A stretch of DNA of 64,000 nucleotides from Jongsikchunia kroppenstedtii DSM 45133 (GTDB lineage Bacteria > Actinomycetota > Actinomycetes > Mycobacteriales > Mycobacteriaceae). The notes beneath the pieces are model-generated. The model was given only the letters and a program-made list of their open reading frames with translations. It was not told where the DNA came from and made no database searches. Position numbers and translations under genes: made by a program. The stretch spans positions 1-64,000 of the forward strand of contig NZ_AQYG01000051.1 of assembly GCF_000380485.1 (NCBI RefSeq), read 5' to 3'. Shown here piece by piece: positions 1 through 10,141 of this stretch (positions are counted from its first letter, which is position 1; each line of letters opens with the position of its first letter).

Positions 1-225
1 TCCCCAACCGCACAAGGCTTTCCACCACCAGACATGCATCCAATGGTCCTATCCGGTATTAGACCCAGTTTCCCAGGCTTATCCCGAAGTTGAGGGCAGA
101 TCACCCACGTGTTACTCACCCGTTCGCCACTCGAGTACCTAGCAAGCTAGGCCTTTCCGTTCGACTTGCATGTGTTAAGCACGCCGCCAGCGTTCGTCCT
201 GAGCCAGGATCAAACTCTCCAACAA
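1..225 (-). rRNA. rrs: 16S ribosomal RNA, 5' portion (runs off the window)
   Basis: The reverse complement carries the universal 16S 5' primer site AGAGTTTGATCCTGGCTCAG at 218-199, followed by the actinobacterial start of the gene with the short V1 hairpin and the beginning of V2. The mature 5' end is placed about 7 nt upstream of AGAGTTTG by analogy with E. coli, so the exact end is approximate. Only the first ~225 nt are present; the rest lies before base 1. The sequence fits a mycolic-acid actinomycete, but a fragment this short does not settle the genus. Confidence 0.96.
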
Positions 226-407
226 AACCCAATCAAAACAACCAGGCCTCAAAAGACGCTCAATCCAGACACCAACAAACATGGCATCCAAAAAAACAAA
301 AAACAAAACAAAAACAACCACCCACCCCACAAACCCCCCACCCCCAACAAAAGGGAACAGAAAGCTCATACAGTGGGCCAGCCATTCAAAAAATGGCACT
401 AAACAAT

Positions 408-440
408 CCACCAACACACTATCAAGTTCTCAAAGAACAC
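408..440 (-). promoter_or_regulatory. rrn leader processing/antitermination element
   Basis: Read on the minus strand, this contains TTTGAGAACTTGATAGTGTG followed by TTGGTGG, which resembles the leader element found upstream of 16S genes in Corynebacteriales (and repeated in their 16S-23S spacers). It includes a short hairpin, 426-430 pairing with 434-438. A second small stem-loop with arms GCCATT (381-386) and AATGGC (392-397) lies closer to the 16S gene. The role (RNase III processing or boxA-like antitermination) is inferred from the family, not demonstrated. The rest of the ~860 nt between the rRNA and murA contains A-rich leader, the two promoters listed and no credible gene. Confidence 0.7.
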
Positions 441-530
441 ACATCCACGGATCTACCAGCTCAGCGAGCCGGCGGTTGTCCGCAAACTTGTTCGTTAGGA
501 TTCGTTGCCCTGTTCTGAGGCAACTTTTCC

Positions 531-559
531 AGCCTAGCAGAGTCATTCGACGCTCGCAA
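531..559 (-). promoter_or_regulatory. rrn promoter, proximal
   Basis: On the minus strand there is a -35-like TTGCGA (559-554), exactly 17 nt, then a -10-like TAGGCT (536-531). The sequence after the -10 reads GGAAAAGTTGCCTC, which resembles the start region of mycobacterial rrn promoters as I remember it (TAGACTGGCAGGGTTGCCCC). The inferred start point lies near 524, about 300 nt upstream of mature 16S. Confidence 0.75.
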
Positions 560-740
560 ACCCGAAGGCTTGCTACGTTTCGCGACTAGCGCTAGATCCC
601 TCGTTCGTCTTACCCAGGCAGCAAGCTGCCCGGAAATTCGAGCTTGGGGGCGGTCTGCGCAAACCCGGTTTCCCTTCCGCCGGTCGTTGGTCCCTGTGGG
701 ACTCGCTCCGGGGCGGCGCCGTGGCGCGCTGACTTAGAAT

Positions 741-769
741 AAGTTACGCACCGCCCGACGATTGTGCAA
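741..769 (-). promoter_or_regulatory. rrn promoter, distal (predicted)
   Basis: On the minus strand, TTGCAC (769-764) is separated by 17 nt from TAACTT (746-741). A second upstream promoter would fit the multi-promoter rrn operons of fast-growing actinomycetes. It is supported only by hexamer match and spacing. Confidence 0.5.
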
Positions 770-1013
770 ATCGTCGTTTCGACACCCGTGATCGGCCCGT
801 ATGCGATTGCCGCGCAACAACTTTCAGCGTGGGCGCCATCGCAGATCCGTCGATCGACGGTAAATTACATCGATGTGATCTAGGGCACTTGGGCTGGTCT
901 TCTTCACAACACTGCAGGTCACGGCCTGTTTTGCGCGTCGAACCGATATTTGGATTCTTTTGCGGAGACGCGCACCACCTCGACACGACCGGCCGTACGG
1001 ACCCGAAAACGAC

Positions 1014-1049
1014 CGATGACCCGCCCCAGTACAGCTGGGCGGGTCATCG
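1014..1049 (-). terminator. Intrinsic terminator after murA
   Basis: A long GC-rich inverted repeat has arms at 1014-1029 and 1035-1049 (CGATGACCCGCCC and its complement, with one bulged C) around a 5-nt loop. It lies about 40 nt past the murA stop and is followed on the minus strand by GTCGTTTTC, a short U-rich run. It probably ends murA transcription before the rrn promoters. Confidence 0.8.
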
Positions 1050-1087
1050 TTGATCGGTTGTGGACCAAGCCTATTCGGCGGCTCGGA

Positions 1088-2341
1088 TCAGACGACCCGC
1101 TCGATCTTGCCGCCGAGCGCACGCAGACTCTCGACGAAATCGGGGTACCCCCGATCGATGTGGAACACGTCATGCACCTCGGTCACGCCGTCGGCGACCA
1201 GGCCGGCAAGCACCAGCCCGGCGCCGGCGCGGATGTCCGACGACCACACCGGCGCGCTCGACAGCTGGTCGATTCCCCTGATCACCGCGTGATGACCGTC
1301 GGTGCGGGCATCGGCGCCCATCCGCACCATCTCTTCGACGAACCGGAACCGCGCCTCGAACACGTTCTCGGTGATCACCGACATCCCCTCGGATACCGAG
1401 GCCAGGCCGATGGCCATCGGCTGCAGGTCCGTGGGGAATCCCGGGAACGGCAGCGTCGACACGTTCACCGCGGTGGGCCGTTCCCGCTGCAGAACGCGGA
1501 ATCCGTCGGGATAGGTGTCCACCTGCGCCCCGGCCTCCCGCAGCTTGTTCAGCACCAGCTGCAGGTGCGCCGGGTCGACTCCGCGCACCGTGACGTCGCC
1601 CTGTGTCATCGCCGCCGCTATCCCCCATGTCGCACCGACAATGCGATCACCGATCACCCGGTGCGTCGTCGGATGCAGCTGCGGAACCCCGGTCACCGTG
1701 AGTGTCGAGGTGCCGGCGCCGTCGATCCGGGCCCCCATCTGCTGCAACATCACGCACAGGTCCACGATCTCGGGCTCCCGGGCGGCGTTGTCGATCGTCG
1801 TCACCCCCTCCGCCAGCACCGCGGCGGTCAGGATGTTCTCCGTGGCACCCACCGACGGGAACTCGAGCGATATCGGTGCCCCGATCAGCGAATCCGCCTC
1901 GGCCACAACGCATCCGTGCTCGATGACGCTCCGCGCTCCGAGCTCGCGCAGACCGGCCTGATGCATGTCCAGCGGCCGCGAGCCGATCGCGTCACCGCCC
2001 GGCAGCGCCACCACCGCCCGATGCGCCCGCGCCACCAGCGGTCCGAGCACGCAGACCGACGCGCGGAATTGCTTGACCGCGTCGAAATCCGCGTGATGCT
2101 TCGGCACCGCCGGCGTATCGATCCGCACCACGTCGCCGTCGAGCTCGACCTCCGCACCGAGTCCGCGCAGCACGTCGGCCATCAACGGCACATCCGCGAT
2201 CTGCGGGCAGTTGGTGATGGTCGTGACGCCCTCGGCCAGCAGCGCGGCGGCCATCAGCTTCAGCACACTGTTCTTGGCCCCGCCGACCGACACCTCGCCG
2301 GTCAGCCGGGCGCCGCCGGTCACCAGGAATCGATCACCCAC
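1088..2341 (-). CDS. murA: UDP-N-acetylglucosamine 1-carboxyvinyltransferase (MurA)
   Basis: First committed step of peptidoglycan synthesis in the cytoplasm: transfers enolpyruvate from PEP to UDP-GlcNAc. The 417-residue protein has the full EPSP-synthase-like double domain. The N-terminal GGAKNSVL (K23/N24) corresponds to the catalytic Lys/Asn region. The active-site loop reads [10 protein letters not shown], so residue 117 is Asp where most bacteria have the Cys that fosfomycin alkylates. M. tuberculosis MurA has the same Asp117, and this substitution is known to confer fosfomycin insensitivity. The gene lies 48 nt downstream of the SRPBCC gene on the same strand and is followed by a strong terminator. 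murA next to rrs is the mycobacterial arrangement. Confidence 0.97.
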   Translation of the reverse strand: MGDRFLVTGGARLTGEVSVGGAKNSVLKLMAAALLAEGVTTITNCPQIADVPLMADVLRGLGAEVELDGDVVRIDTPAVPKHHADFDAVKQFRASVCVLGPLVARAHRAVVALPGGDAIGSRPLDMHQAGLRELGARSVIEHGCVVAEADSLIGAPISLEFPSVGATENILTAAVLAEGVTTIDNAAREPEIVDLCVMLQQMGARIDGAGTSTLTVTGVPQLHPTTHRVIGDRIVGATWGIAAAMTQGDVTVRGVDPAHLQLVLNKLREAGAQVDTYPDGFRVLQRERPTAVNVSTLPFPGFPTDLQPMAIGLASVSEGMSVITENVFEARFRFVEEMVRMGADARTDGHHAVIRGIDQLSSAPVWSSDIRAGAGLVLAGLVADGVTEVHDVFHIDRGYPDFVESLRALGGKIERVV

Positions 2342-2389
2342 GGCTCGTCCCCCTATCGCCCGCGTCGGTACGCGGATCGCGTGCGCTGC

Positions 2390-2875
2390 TCAGGGCTCGA
2401 CCTCGCCGGACTCGGCCAGCGTCTTCAGCTGGCGCAACCCCTTCTCGAAGTCCTTGCCGACCAGCTTGTCCAGGTTGAACAGCTTGGAGAAGATCTTGTT
2501 GATTCCCGAGTTGGTTCCCGACATCCGCCAATCGACCACGGTCGAGCTGGCGTCCGGCGACTCGGTCAGCACGAAGATCACCGTGTTCTGCGCCTTCCAC
2601 GGCCGCGCGAAGTTCAGGTCCAGCGCCAGACGATCGGGGCGGTCGGCGGAGGTGATCGTCATCGTCCCCTCGCCGGCCTTGCGGTTGCCCGACCAGTGAT
2701 AACCCGATCCGACCCCCGCCTCGGGGCCCGAATAGCTGCGCTCCATCTTCGGATCCAGCCCCTCCCAGGGCGACCAGTCCTGCCACCTGCGAAAGTCGTT
2801 GAGATACGGAAAGATTCGCGCAGCAGGCTGGCTGATGGCAATCGATCGTTCGATCGTGAAGGGCGTCGCCGACAT
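2390..2875 (-). CDS. SRPBCC (START-like, polyketide cyclase/dehydrase) family protein
   Basis: 161 residues. The N-terminus (FTIERSIAISQPAARIFPYL, then DFRRWQDWSPWE) is the standard opening strand and helix of the SRPBCC fold. The middle has the GxGxxYHWSGN and GEGTMTITS segments common in bacterial polyketide_cyc2-type members, and the C-terminal helix is amphipathic. Such proteins bind hydrophobic ligands in a helix-grip cavity; the ligand cannot be predicted. It is encoded just upstream of murA on the same strand, so co-transcription is likely, but a cell-wall role is not implied by sequence. Confidence 0.85.
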   Translation of the reverse strand: MSATPFTIERSIAISQPAARIFPYLNDFRRWQDWSPWEGLDPKMERSYSGPEAGVGSGYHWSGNRKAGEGTMTITSADRPDRLALDLNFARPWKAQNTVIFVLTESPDASSTVVDWRMSGTNSGINKIFSKLFNLDKLVGKDFEKGLRQLKTLAESGEVEP

Positions 2876-2901
2876 ACCCGGGATCCTATTAGATTGGCAG
2901 G

Positions 2902-3486
2902 GTGAACGTTCACCTCACACGGATCTACACCCGCACCGGCGACGACGGCTCCACCGGACTGTCCGACTTCAGCCGCGTACCCAAGACCGACCTGCGGGTC
3001 GCCGCCTACGCCGACTGTGACGAGGCCAACGCCGCGCTCGGCGTTGCCGCGTCCCACGTCGGCGATGGATGCGACGACATCGCCGCGATCCTGACCCGGG
3101 TACAGAACGACCTGTTCGACGCCGGCGCCGACCTGTCGACCCCGGTCGTCGACGATCCCAAGTACCCCCCGCTGCGGATCGAACCCGCCTATATCGAGCA
3201 ACTCGAGGCCTGGTGCGACGAATACACGGCGCAGCTGCAGCCGCTCACGTCATTCATCCTGCCCGGCGGCTGCGCGCTCTCAGTGCACCTGCACGTGGCT
3301 CGAACCGTCGTCCGTCGGGCCGAGCGGTCCGCCTGGGCGGCGATCGAGGCACATCCCGACGACACGTCGGTGCTGCCCGCCAAGTACCTCAACCGACTGT
3401 CCGATCTACTGTTCATCCTCAGTCGAATCGCCAACCGGCGCAACAAGATCGACGACGTACTCTGGAAACCCGGCGGCGAACGCTAG
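2902..3486 (+). CDS. Cob(I)yrinic acid a,c-diamide adenosyltransferase, PduO type
   Basis: Transfers the 5'-deoxyadenosyl group of ATP to cob(I)alamin. 194 residues, normal for single-domain PduO-type ACATs. The ATP-binding N-terminus IYTRTGDDGSTGLSDFSRV and the C-terminal signature RRAERSAW...LNRLSDLLFILSR with the conserved Arg/Asp/Asn are all present. The GTG start at 2902 gives the expected N-terminus (VHLTRIYTRTGD). No Shine-Dalgarno is obvious. A -10-like TAGATT at 2890-2895 ends 6 nt before the GTG, suggesting a leaderless mRNA. The gene is divergent from the SRPBCC-murA unit and occupies the same relative position as Rv1314c in M. tuberculosis. Confidence 0.93.
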   Translation: MNVHLTRIYTRTGDDGSTGLSDFSRVPKTDLRVAAYADCDEANAALGVAASHVGDGCDDIAAILTRVQNDLFDAGADLSTPVVDDPKYPPLRIEPAYIEQLEAWCDEYTAQLQPLTSFILPGGCALSVHLHVARTVVRRAERSAWAAIEAHPDDTSVLPAKYLNRLSDLLFILSRIANRRNKIDDVLWKPGGER

Positions 3487-3506
3487 CCAGTCGAGCCCAC
3501 CCCTGT

Positions 3507-3618
3507 CGCTAGTCGAGATCCGATCGCCGGTCTGCCAAGGCGGAGGAGGCCCGCAATAGTGCGGTCCTATGCGGGCCGAACGACAACGCAGGCAGGCGGC
3601 GATCGGGCTCGACTAGCG
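3507..3618. terminator. Large nested inverted repeat between convergent genes
   Basis: Outer arms at 3507-3536 and 3591-3618 share CGCTAGTCGAG..CCGATCGCCG and its complement with few mismatches. An inner stem, GGCCCGCA.ATAG (3548-3559) with CTATGCGGGCC (3567-3577), lies inside. The right arm overlaps the stop codon of the DUF2550 gene. The convergent placement suggests a bidirectional terminator, although the ~110-nt two-tier structure is larger than usual and has no U-run. Confidence 0.55.
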
Positions 3619-4068
3619 GGTGCGGCGCTGGCGGCGTCCGGAGGGCCTTGATTCGAGCCAGGACTGCATCGCGGTGGCCGCGCCGGACTCCAGCGCCACC
3701 TCGAACGTCTGCGGGCCCGAGGTCAGTTCCAGGATCACCAGATCGGCCCCGTCGTGGCCCAACAGCGGCCGTTCGGCGATACTCGGCATCCGCCGACCGT
3801 GCGGTTCCAGTGTCTGCCGGCCGTAGATCTGCGACGGGCCCGGCCGGATATCCCGTAGTCGGTAGTACTCGATGGATTCGTCGCCATAGCAGATGACGCC
3901 GTGCCGCCAGCCGTGATCGCCGCGCGCCGGCAGATCCCGCAGCGCCACCGCGGTACCCACGCCGCGCATCCGGCTCAACCGCCGGACGCCGATCGCCAGC
4001 ACCACCCCGGCGATCACCACGCATGTCAGCAGAATGATCACCGCGATGATCATCAAGACATGCATCAC
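3613..4068 (-). CDS. DUF2550 family membrane-anchored protein
   Basis: 151 residues. One N-terminal transmembrane helix (about residues 3-28, MIIAVIILLTCVVIAGVVLA) is followed by a basic stretch and a ~100-residue soluble domain with WRHGVICYGDESIEYYRL, the hallmark of DUF2550 proteins. These are found next to the ATP synthase operon in mycobacteria (Rv1312). Function unknown; location immediately after atpC suggests, but does not show, a link to membrane energetics. The start is GTG followed directly by ATG, with GGGAGG about 9-12 nt upstream. An atpC terminator lies between it and the operon, so expression may be partly independent. Confidence 0.88.
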   Translation of the reverse strand: MMHVLMIIAVIILLTCVVIAGVVLAIGVRRLSRMRGVGTAVALRDLPARGDHGWRHGVICYGDESIEYYRLRDIRPGPSQIYGRQTLEPHGRRMPSIAERPLLGHDGADLVILELTSGPQTFEVALESGAATAMQSWLESRPSGRRQRRTR

Positions 4069-4081
4069 GCCGACCTACCTC

Positions 4082-4128
4082 CCGGATATTCACGACTGGC
4101 CCGGATCTTCAACAGGTCCGGATCTTCA
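4082..4128. repeat. Three short direct repeats upstream of the DUF2550 gene
   Basis: CCGGATATTCA (4082), CCGGATCTTCA (4101) and CCGGATCTTCA (4118) recur at 19- and 17-nt spacing. A longer unit TTCACRACTGGCCC also occurs twice, near 4089 and 4126. They lie in the 5' region of the DUF2550 gene. This could be a small tandem duplication or a set of binding sites. Confidence 0.5.
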
Positions 4129-4171
4129 CAACTGGCCCCCGCCCACCAACCAGATTGCCATAGGAAAGAAA

Positions 4172-4208
4172 ACGGGCCCCGTCCGGATCTGATCCGAACG
4201 GGGCCCGT
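4172..4208 (-). terminator. Intrinsic terminator after atpC
   Basis: Nearly perfect 18-bp arms (4172-4189 and 4191-4208) contain GGGCCCCGT and its complement. On the minus strand they are followed by CCCGTTTTCTTTCC, a U-rich tail. It lies 31 nt beyond the atpC stop and marks the end of the ATP synthase operon. Confidence 0.85.
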
Positions 4209-4238
4209 CACTTGCTTCACATCAAGGTGCAGCAGCGA

Positions 4239-4625
4239 CTACTTGGTCGCGCTCAGCTGCTCCACTGCCTTCAGCCGGGATTCGGCGCGCAGGTAATCCT
4301 CGGAGCCCTCCTCGGCCGACTCCAGAACGGCCTTCTCGGCGTCGACATCGACGTCTCGAGCCCATTCGGCCGACTCGGCCAGCACAGTCACCGACTCGCC
4401 GGTCACCGAGAGGAAGCCGCCCTGGACCGCAGCGACCCTTCGGACGCCGTCCACCTGTTCGATGACGACGAACCCGTTCTCGACCAGCTGACCGAGCAGC
4501 GGCTCGTGGTTGTGCAGCACGCCCAACTCGCCCTCGGTGGTCTGTGCGATCACGAAGGTCGCCTCGCCGGAGTAGATGCGCTCCTCGACCGCGACGACCT
4601 CCACCTGGAAGCTTGCGTCAGCCAT
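4239..4625 (-). CDS. atpC: ATP synthase F1 epsilon subunit
   Basis: 128 residues. The N-terminal beta-sandwich begins ASFQVEVVAVEERIYSGEATFV and has the conserved TTEGELGVLHNHEPLL loop. The C-terminal part (about 88-128) is the helical hairpin that in other species modulates ATP hydrolysis; it looks short, as in mycobacteria. Last gene of the atp operon, 20 nt after atpD and followed by a strong terminator. Confidence 0.97.
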   Translation of the reverse strand: MADASFQVEVVAVEERIYSGEATFVIAQTTEGELGVLHNHEPLLGQLVENGFVVIEQVDGVRRVAAVQGGFLSVTGESVTVLAESAEWARDVDVDAEKAVLESAEEGSEDYLRAESRLKAVEQLSATK

Positions 4626-4645
4626 TTCCTAGTATCCTTCGCGCT

Positions 4646-6124
<1,479 letters not shown>

Positions 6125-7060
6125 TTAGTTCGCGAGAGCGCTTGCGCCGCCGACGATCTCGCTGATTTCCTGAGTGATCTGCGCCTGCCGCAGCTGGTTC
6201 GCCTCGCGCGAGAGGGTCACCACCAGCTCCTCGGCGTTATCGGTCGCCGCCTTCATGGCCGTCCGCCGCGCCGCGCTCTCGGACGCCGCCGAATCCAGCA
6301 GCGCCGCGTAGATGCGGGTCGTCAGATACTTCGGCAGCAGCGCGGTCAACAGGCTGTCCGCGCCCGGCTCGTAGCTGTAGTTGCGACCGAAGCCCTGGCC
6401 ATCGGCCGTGTCAGGGGAATCGTCCTCGGTCACGACCAGCGGCGCCACCCGGTGCACCTCGGGCTGCTGGGTCAGCATCGACACGAAGCTCGTGTAGACG
6501 ATGTGCAGCTCGTCGACGCCCTCGATGGCCTTCGCGCCCTCGACGATCGACGGAACCTCGTTGCCCGATCCCGCGCGGAAGAGCTCCACCAGGTGCTTCG
6601 TCGCCTCGGCTGCGTCGCTGTAATGCGGCTGCTGCGAGAAGCCCGTCCACGACCCGGCGATCTCCTGGTTGCGGAAGTTGAAGTACGAGACGCCCTTGGA
6701 GCCCATCACGTACAGCACCGGCGTCTTGCCCTCGTCTGCAAGGAGATTGAGCAGTTCGCGGGTCTCGCGCAGCACGTTCGAGTTGTAGCCACCACACATG
6801 CCGCGGTCGCTGGTGACCACCAGCACGGCCGCACGCTTGGGGTTCTCGCGCTCGGTCAGCAGCGGGTGATCCAGCGATCCCGAGTTGCTGGCCAGCTCCG
6901 AGAGGACCTTGGTCATCTCTTCGCTGTACGGCTTGGAAGCCGCGACCCGCAACTGCGCCTTGCTGATTCGCGAGGTCGCGATCAGCTCCTGCGCCTTGGT
7001 GATCTTCTTGGTCGACTGAACCGACTTGATCCGCGACCGCAGCTCTCGGATGCTAGCCAT
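6125..7060 (-). CDS. atpG: ATP synthase F1 gamma subunit
   Basis: Central rotor shaft. 311 residues. It has the expected coiled-coil N-terminus ([25 protein letters not shown]), the [13 protein letters not shown] core motif, and the C-terminal helix ending [15 protein letters not shown]. An acidic stretch, [12 protein letters not shown], in the middle corresponds to the additional loop reported in mycobacterial gamma subunits; equivalence is inferred from position. Confidence 0.98.
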   Translation of the reverse strand: MASIRELRSRIKSVQSTKKITKAQELIATSRISKAQLRVAASKPYSEEMTKVLSELASNSGSLDHPLLTERENPKRAAVLVVTSDRGMCGGYNSNVLRETRELLNLLADEGKTPVLYVMGSKGVSYFNFRNQEIAGSWTGFSQQPHYSDAAEATKHLVELFRAGSGNEVPSIVEGAKAIEGVDELHIVYTSFVSMLTQQPEVHRVAPLVVTEDDSPDTADGQGFGRNYSYEPGADSLLTALLPKYLTTRIYAALLDSAASESAARRTAMKAATDNAEELVVTLSREANQLRQAQITQEISEIVGGASALAN

Positions 7061-7096
7061 CGCTCACCTTCTGTCTCGTAGAGATCGTCGGGGTCA

Positions 7097-8728
7097 TCAC
7101 TTGCGGTTGACCTTGATCTCTTCCTTGTTGACCGCCTCGGCTTCCAGCGTGTGTGCCTTGGCCTCGTTGACCACCCGGGAGCCGTCGCTGGCCAGGAAGC
7201 TCTGCTTGAACTTGTCGGTCTCGGCGACGAGGGCCTCGGCCTGATCGTCGGACAGCTTGGCGCCGCCGGCGATCGAGTCGTAGACGCCCTTGGCGCTGTG
7301 GTGCAGGTGGGTCAGCAGCTCGGCCTCGAAGCGGCGGATGTCGCCGACCGGCACCGAGTCGTAGTGGCCCTCACCGCAGAGGTAGATCGAGACGATCTGG
7401 TCCTCGACGGGCACCGGCGAGTTCTGGTCCTGCTTGAGCAGCTCGACCCAGCGGGCGCCGCGGTCCAGCTGTGCCTTCGACGCGTCGTCCAGGTCGGACG
7501 CGAACGCGGCGAACGCCTCGAGCTCACGGAACTGGGCCAGCTCCAGACGCAGCGAACCGGAGACCGCCTTCAGACCCTTGGTCTGGGCGGCGCCACCGAC
7601 ACGCGACACCGACGTACCCACGTTGATCGCCGGACGGACACCCTTGTTGAAGAGGTCCGACTCCAGGAACACCTGGCCGTCGGTGATCGAGATGACGTTG
7701 GTCGGGATGAACGCCGAGACGTCGTTGGCCTTGGTCTCGATGATCGGCAGACCGGTCATCGAACCGCCGCCGAGCTCGTCGGACAGCTTGGCGCACCGCT
7801 CCAGCAGACGCGAGTGCAAGTAGAAGACGTCACCCGGGTACGCCTCGCGGCCCGGCGGGCGACGCAGCAGCAGCGAGATGGCGCGGTAGGCCTCGGCCTG
7901 CTTGGTCAGGTCGTCGAACACGATCAGGACGTGCTTGCCCTGGTACATCCAGTGCTGGCCGATGGCCGAGCCGGTGTACGGCGCCAGCCACTTGAAGCCG
8001 GCCGAGTCGGAGGCCGGAGCCGCAACGATGGTGGTGTACTCCATCGCGCCGTTCTCTTCCAGCGACTGCTTGACGCCGGCGATGGTCGAGCCCTTCTGGC
8101 CGATCGCGACGTAGATGCAACGGACCTGCTTGGTCGGGTCGCCGGTCTCCCAGTTCGCCTTCTGGTTCAGGATGGCGTCGATGCAGACCGCGGTCTTGCC
8201 GGTCTTGCGGTCGCCGATGACCAGCTGACGCTGACCGCGGCCGATGGCGGTCATGGCGTCGATGGCCTTGATGCCGGTGGCCAGCGACTCCTCGACGGGC
8301 TGGCGCTCGAGCACGGTGGCGGCCTGCAGCTCCAGGACGCGCTGCTCGTCGGCCGCGATGTCGCCCTTGCCGTCGATCGGCGCGCCCAGCGGGTCGACCA
8401 CCCGGCCCAGGAACCCGTCGCCGACCGGCACCGACAGCACGTCGCCGGTACGGCTGACCTGCTGGCCCTCTTCGAGGTGGGCGAAGTCGCCCAGGATGAC
8501 CGCACCGACCTCGTCCTCGTCGAGGTTCAGGGCCACGCCCAGGGTTCCGCCGGAGAACTCGAGCAGCTCGTTCGCCATGGCGCCCGGCAGTCCGCTCACG
8601 TGTGCAATGCCGTCGGAGGTGTCGGCGACAACGCCGATCTCCTCACGGGAGGCCTGCGCCTCAAACGACGAGACGTACTGCTCGATCGCTCCCTTGATCT
8701 CGTCCGATGAGATCGTCAACTCCGCCAT
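7097..8728 (-). CDS. atpA: ATP synthase F1 alpha subunit
   Basis: 543 residues. The non-catalytic nucleotide site is recognisable as GDRKTGKT at 172-179. The [14 protein letters not shown] and [18 protein letters not shown] motifs are intact. The protein ends in a ~30-residue charged extension (ending EEIKVNRK) beyond the usual E. coli C-terminus. The corresponding alpha C-terminal domain of mycobacteria is known to suppress ATP hydrolysis, so the same latent-ATPase behaviour is expected here. Confidence 0.99.
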   Translation of the reverse strand: MAELTISSDEIKGAIEQYVSSFEAQASREEIGVVADTSDGIAHVSGLPGAMANELLEFSGGTLGVALNLDEDEVGAVILGDFAHLEEGQQVSRTGDVLSVPVGDGFLGRVVDPLGAPIDGKGDIAADEQRVLELQAATVLERQPVEESLATGIKAIDAMTAIGRGQRQLVIGDRKTGKTAVCIDAILNQKANWETGDPTKQVRCIYVAIGQKGSTIAGVKQSLEENGAMEYTTIVAAPASDSAGFKWLAPYTGSAIGQHWMYQGKHVLIVFDDLTKQAEAYRAISLLLRRPPGREAYPGDVFYLHSRLLERCAKLSDELGGGSMTGLPIIETKANDVSAFIPTNVISITDGQVFLESDLFNKGVRPAINVGTSVSRVGGAAQTKGLKAVSGSLRLELAQFRELEAFAAFASDLDDASKAQLDRGARWVELLKQDQNSPVPVEDQIVSIYLCGEGHYDSVPVGDIRRFEAELLTHLHHSAKGVYDSIAGGAKLSDDQAEALVAETDKFKQSFLASDGSRVVNEAKAHTLEAEAVNKEEIKVNRK

Positions 8729-8794
8729 GAGTTACTCGTTCCTCTAGTTCTTCCAGTTGGTCTGGTGATGGATGGTGGTCTGATGCGCCGGCGG

Positions 8795-10138
8795 TTACCG
8801 GGGCAGGCTTTCGGCAGCCTTGGCCAGCCGGGTGGCGATGTCGCCCTCGATGACCTCGTCGCCGACGGTGATCTTGAGTCCGCCCAGCAGCGCGGCGTCG
8901 GTCTCGGTCTGCACCGAGATCTCCCGCCGGTAGACGCGGCCCAGGACGGTCGCCAGGCGCGTGTTCTGCGCGTCGCTCAGTGGAGCGGCCGCGATGACAT
9001 GCGCGACCGACTCGCCGCGGCGCGCGGCGGCCAGCTCGGCGATGTCGGCGACGGTGCCGTCGATGCGGTGGATACGCGCCAGCCGCACGGTCTGCGTGAG
9101 CAGGGCGTTGGTGTGCGCGTTGACCTTGCTGCCCAGCACGCTGTTCAGCAGCTGCAGCCGACCGTCGAGCGGGGTGGTCGAGTCCGACAGCAGCCCGGTC
9201 AGCTGCGGCTCGGCGACCAGCAGGCGGCCGGCCCGGAAGAGCTCGTCCTCGGTGTCCTCCAGCTTGCCGTCGCGCTCCGCGGCGACCAGCAGACCGGCGC
9301 GCGCGATGCGCTCGAGGCCCTTGGTGAGGTCCGACGCCTGCGACCACTTGGCGGCGGCCGCGCTGCGGACCACGTCCAGGGCGATCGGCGAGATCTTGCC
9401 GCCGAACAGCTGGTCGACCATGGCGTGCTTGGCGGCGGTGTCGTCCGACGGTTCGGCGAGGTGCTTGCGCAGCACCGGCTTGTCCTTGAGTACCTCGGTC
9501 ACCGCCGCGAGATCGTTTGCGGCCGTGGTGACTTCGTCGATCGACTTGCCGGCGATGGCGGTGTCGAACTGCTGCTGGACACTGCCCAGCGCGTCGCGGC
9601 TGGCGGCACGCAGCGAGCGGTTGCCGAACTGCTCGGCAATAGCCGCCGAGTCGGCGCCGTCCTGCGCCATGCGCTCGAGTTCACCGATGAAGCGGTCGAC
9701 CGAATCGGCCTGTGCGGCGGGATCTTTCAGATGTTCGCGAACCAGCGAGCCGGCGACGTCCACCGACGCCAGACCGAGGTCGGTACGCAGGTTGCGGACG
9801 AGGTTCGCCCGGGTGAGGTCGGCCTGCGCCGTACCCTGTGCGCCGACTCGCGCGACTTCCTTGTCGGCCTGCGTCTTCATCTCTTCGGCGATGGCCTGCG
9901 CGTCGCCGCGGGCTTCCTCACGGATGGCACTCGCCTCGGCGCGGGCTTCCTCCAGCGCCTTGGCATGGGCTTCCTTGGCCTGCGCGAGCTGGGCCTTGGC
10001 CTCGTCGTGCTCGCTGATGTGCGCAGCAATGGTCTCCTGCTGGGCAGCCATGGCCTTCTTCACCGGCGGCCGCACATAACGCCACAGGATGAAGACGACT
10101 ACCAGGAAGCCGACCAGCTGACCGATAAAGATCCCCAT
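8795..10138 (-). CDS. atpFH: Fused ATP synthase b-delta subunit
   Basis: 447 residues. Residues 1-25 form a transmembrane helix (IFIGQLVGFLVVVFILWRYV), followed by about 130 residues of charged coiled coil typical of a b subunit. A linker leads into a C-terminal delta domain with the RLARIHRIDGTVADIAEL and LLGGLKITVGDEVIEGDIATRL signatures. This fusion of b' and delta, together with a separate AtpF, is characteristic of mycobacteria and relatives and forms the peripheral stalk. Three nt separate it from atpF. Confidence 0.97.
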   Translation of the reverse strand: MGIFIGQLVGFLVVVFILWRYVRPPVKKAMAAQQETIAAHISEHDEAKAQLAQAKEAHAKALEEARAEASAIREEARGDAQAIAEEMKTQADKEVARVGAQGTAQADLTRANLVRNLRTDLGLASVDVAGSLVREHLKDPAAQADSVDRFIGELERMAQDGADSAAIAEQFGNRSLRAASRDALGSVQQQFDTAIAGKSIDEVTTAANDLAAVTEVLKDKPVLRKHLAEPSDDTAAKHAMVDQLFGGKISPIALDVVRSAAAAKWSQASDLTKGLERIARAGLLVAAERDGKLEDTEDELFRAGRLLVAEPQLTGLLSDSTTPLDGRLQLLNSVLGSKVNAHTNALLTQTVRLARIHRIDGTVADIAELAAARRGESVAHVIAAAPLSDAQNTRLATVLGRVYRREISVQTETDAALLGGLKITVGDEVIEGDIATRLAKAAESLPR

Positions 10139-10141
10139 GAA

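Noticed and set aside
226-1013. Several small open frames in the rrn leader region
   Set aside because: They fall across A-rich leader and promoter sequence, have no ribosome-binding sites and give low-complexity products.
950-2905. 651-codon plus-strand open frame across murA and the SRPBCC gene
   Set aside because: It is antisense to two clear genes, its translation is His/Arg/Gly-rich low complexity typical of GC-rich shadow frames, and it has no recognised motif.
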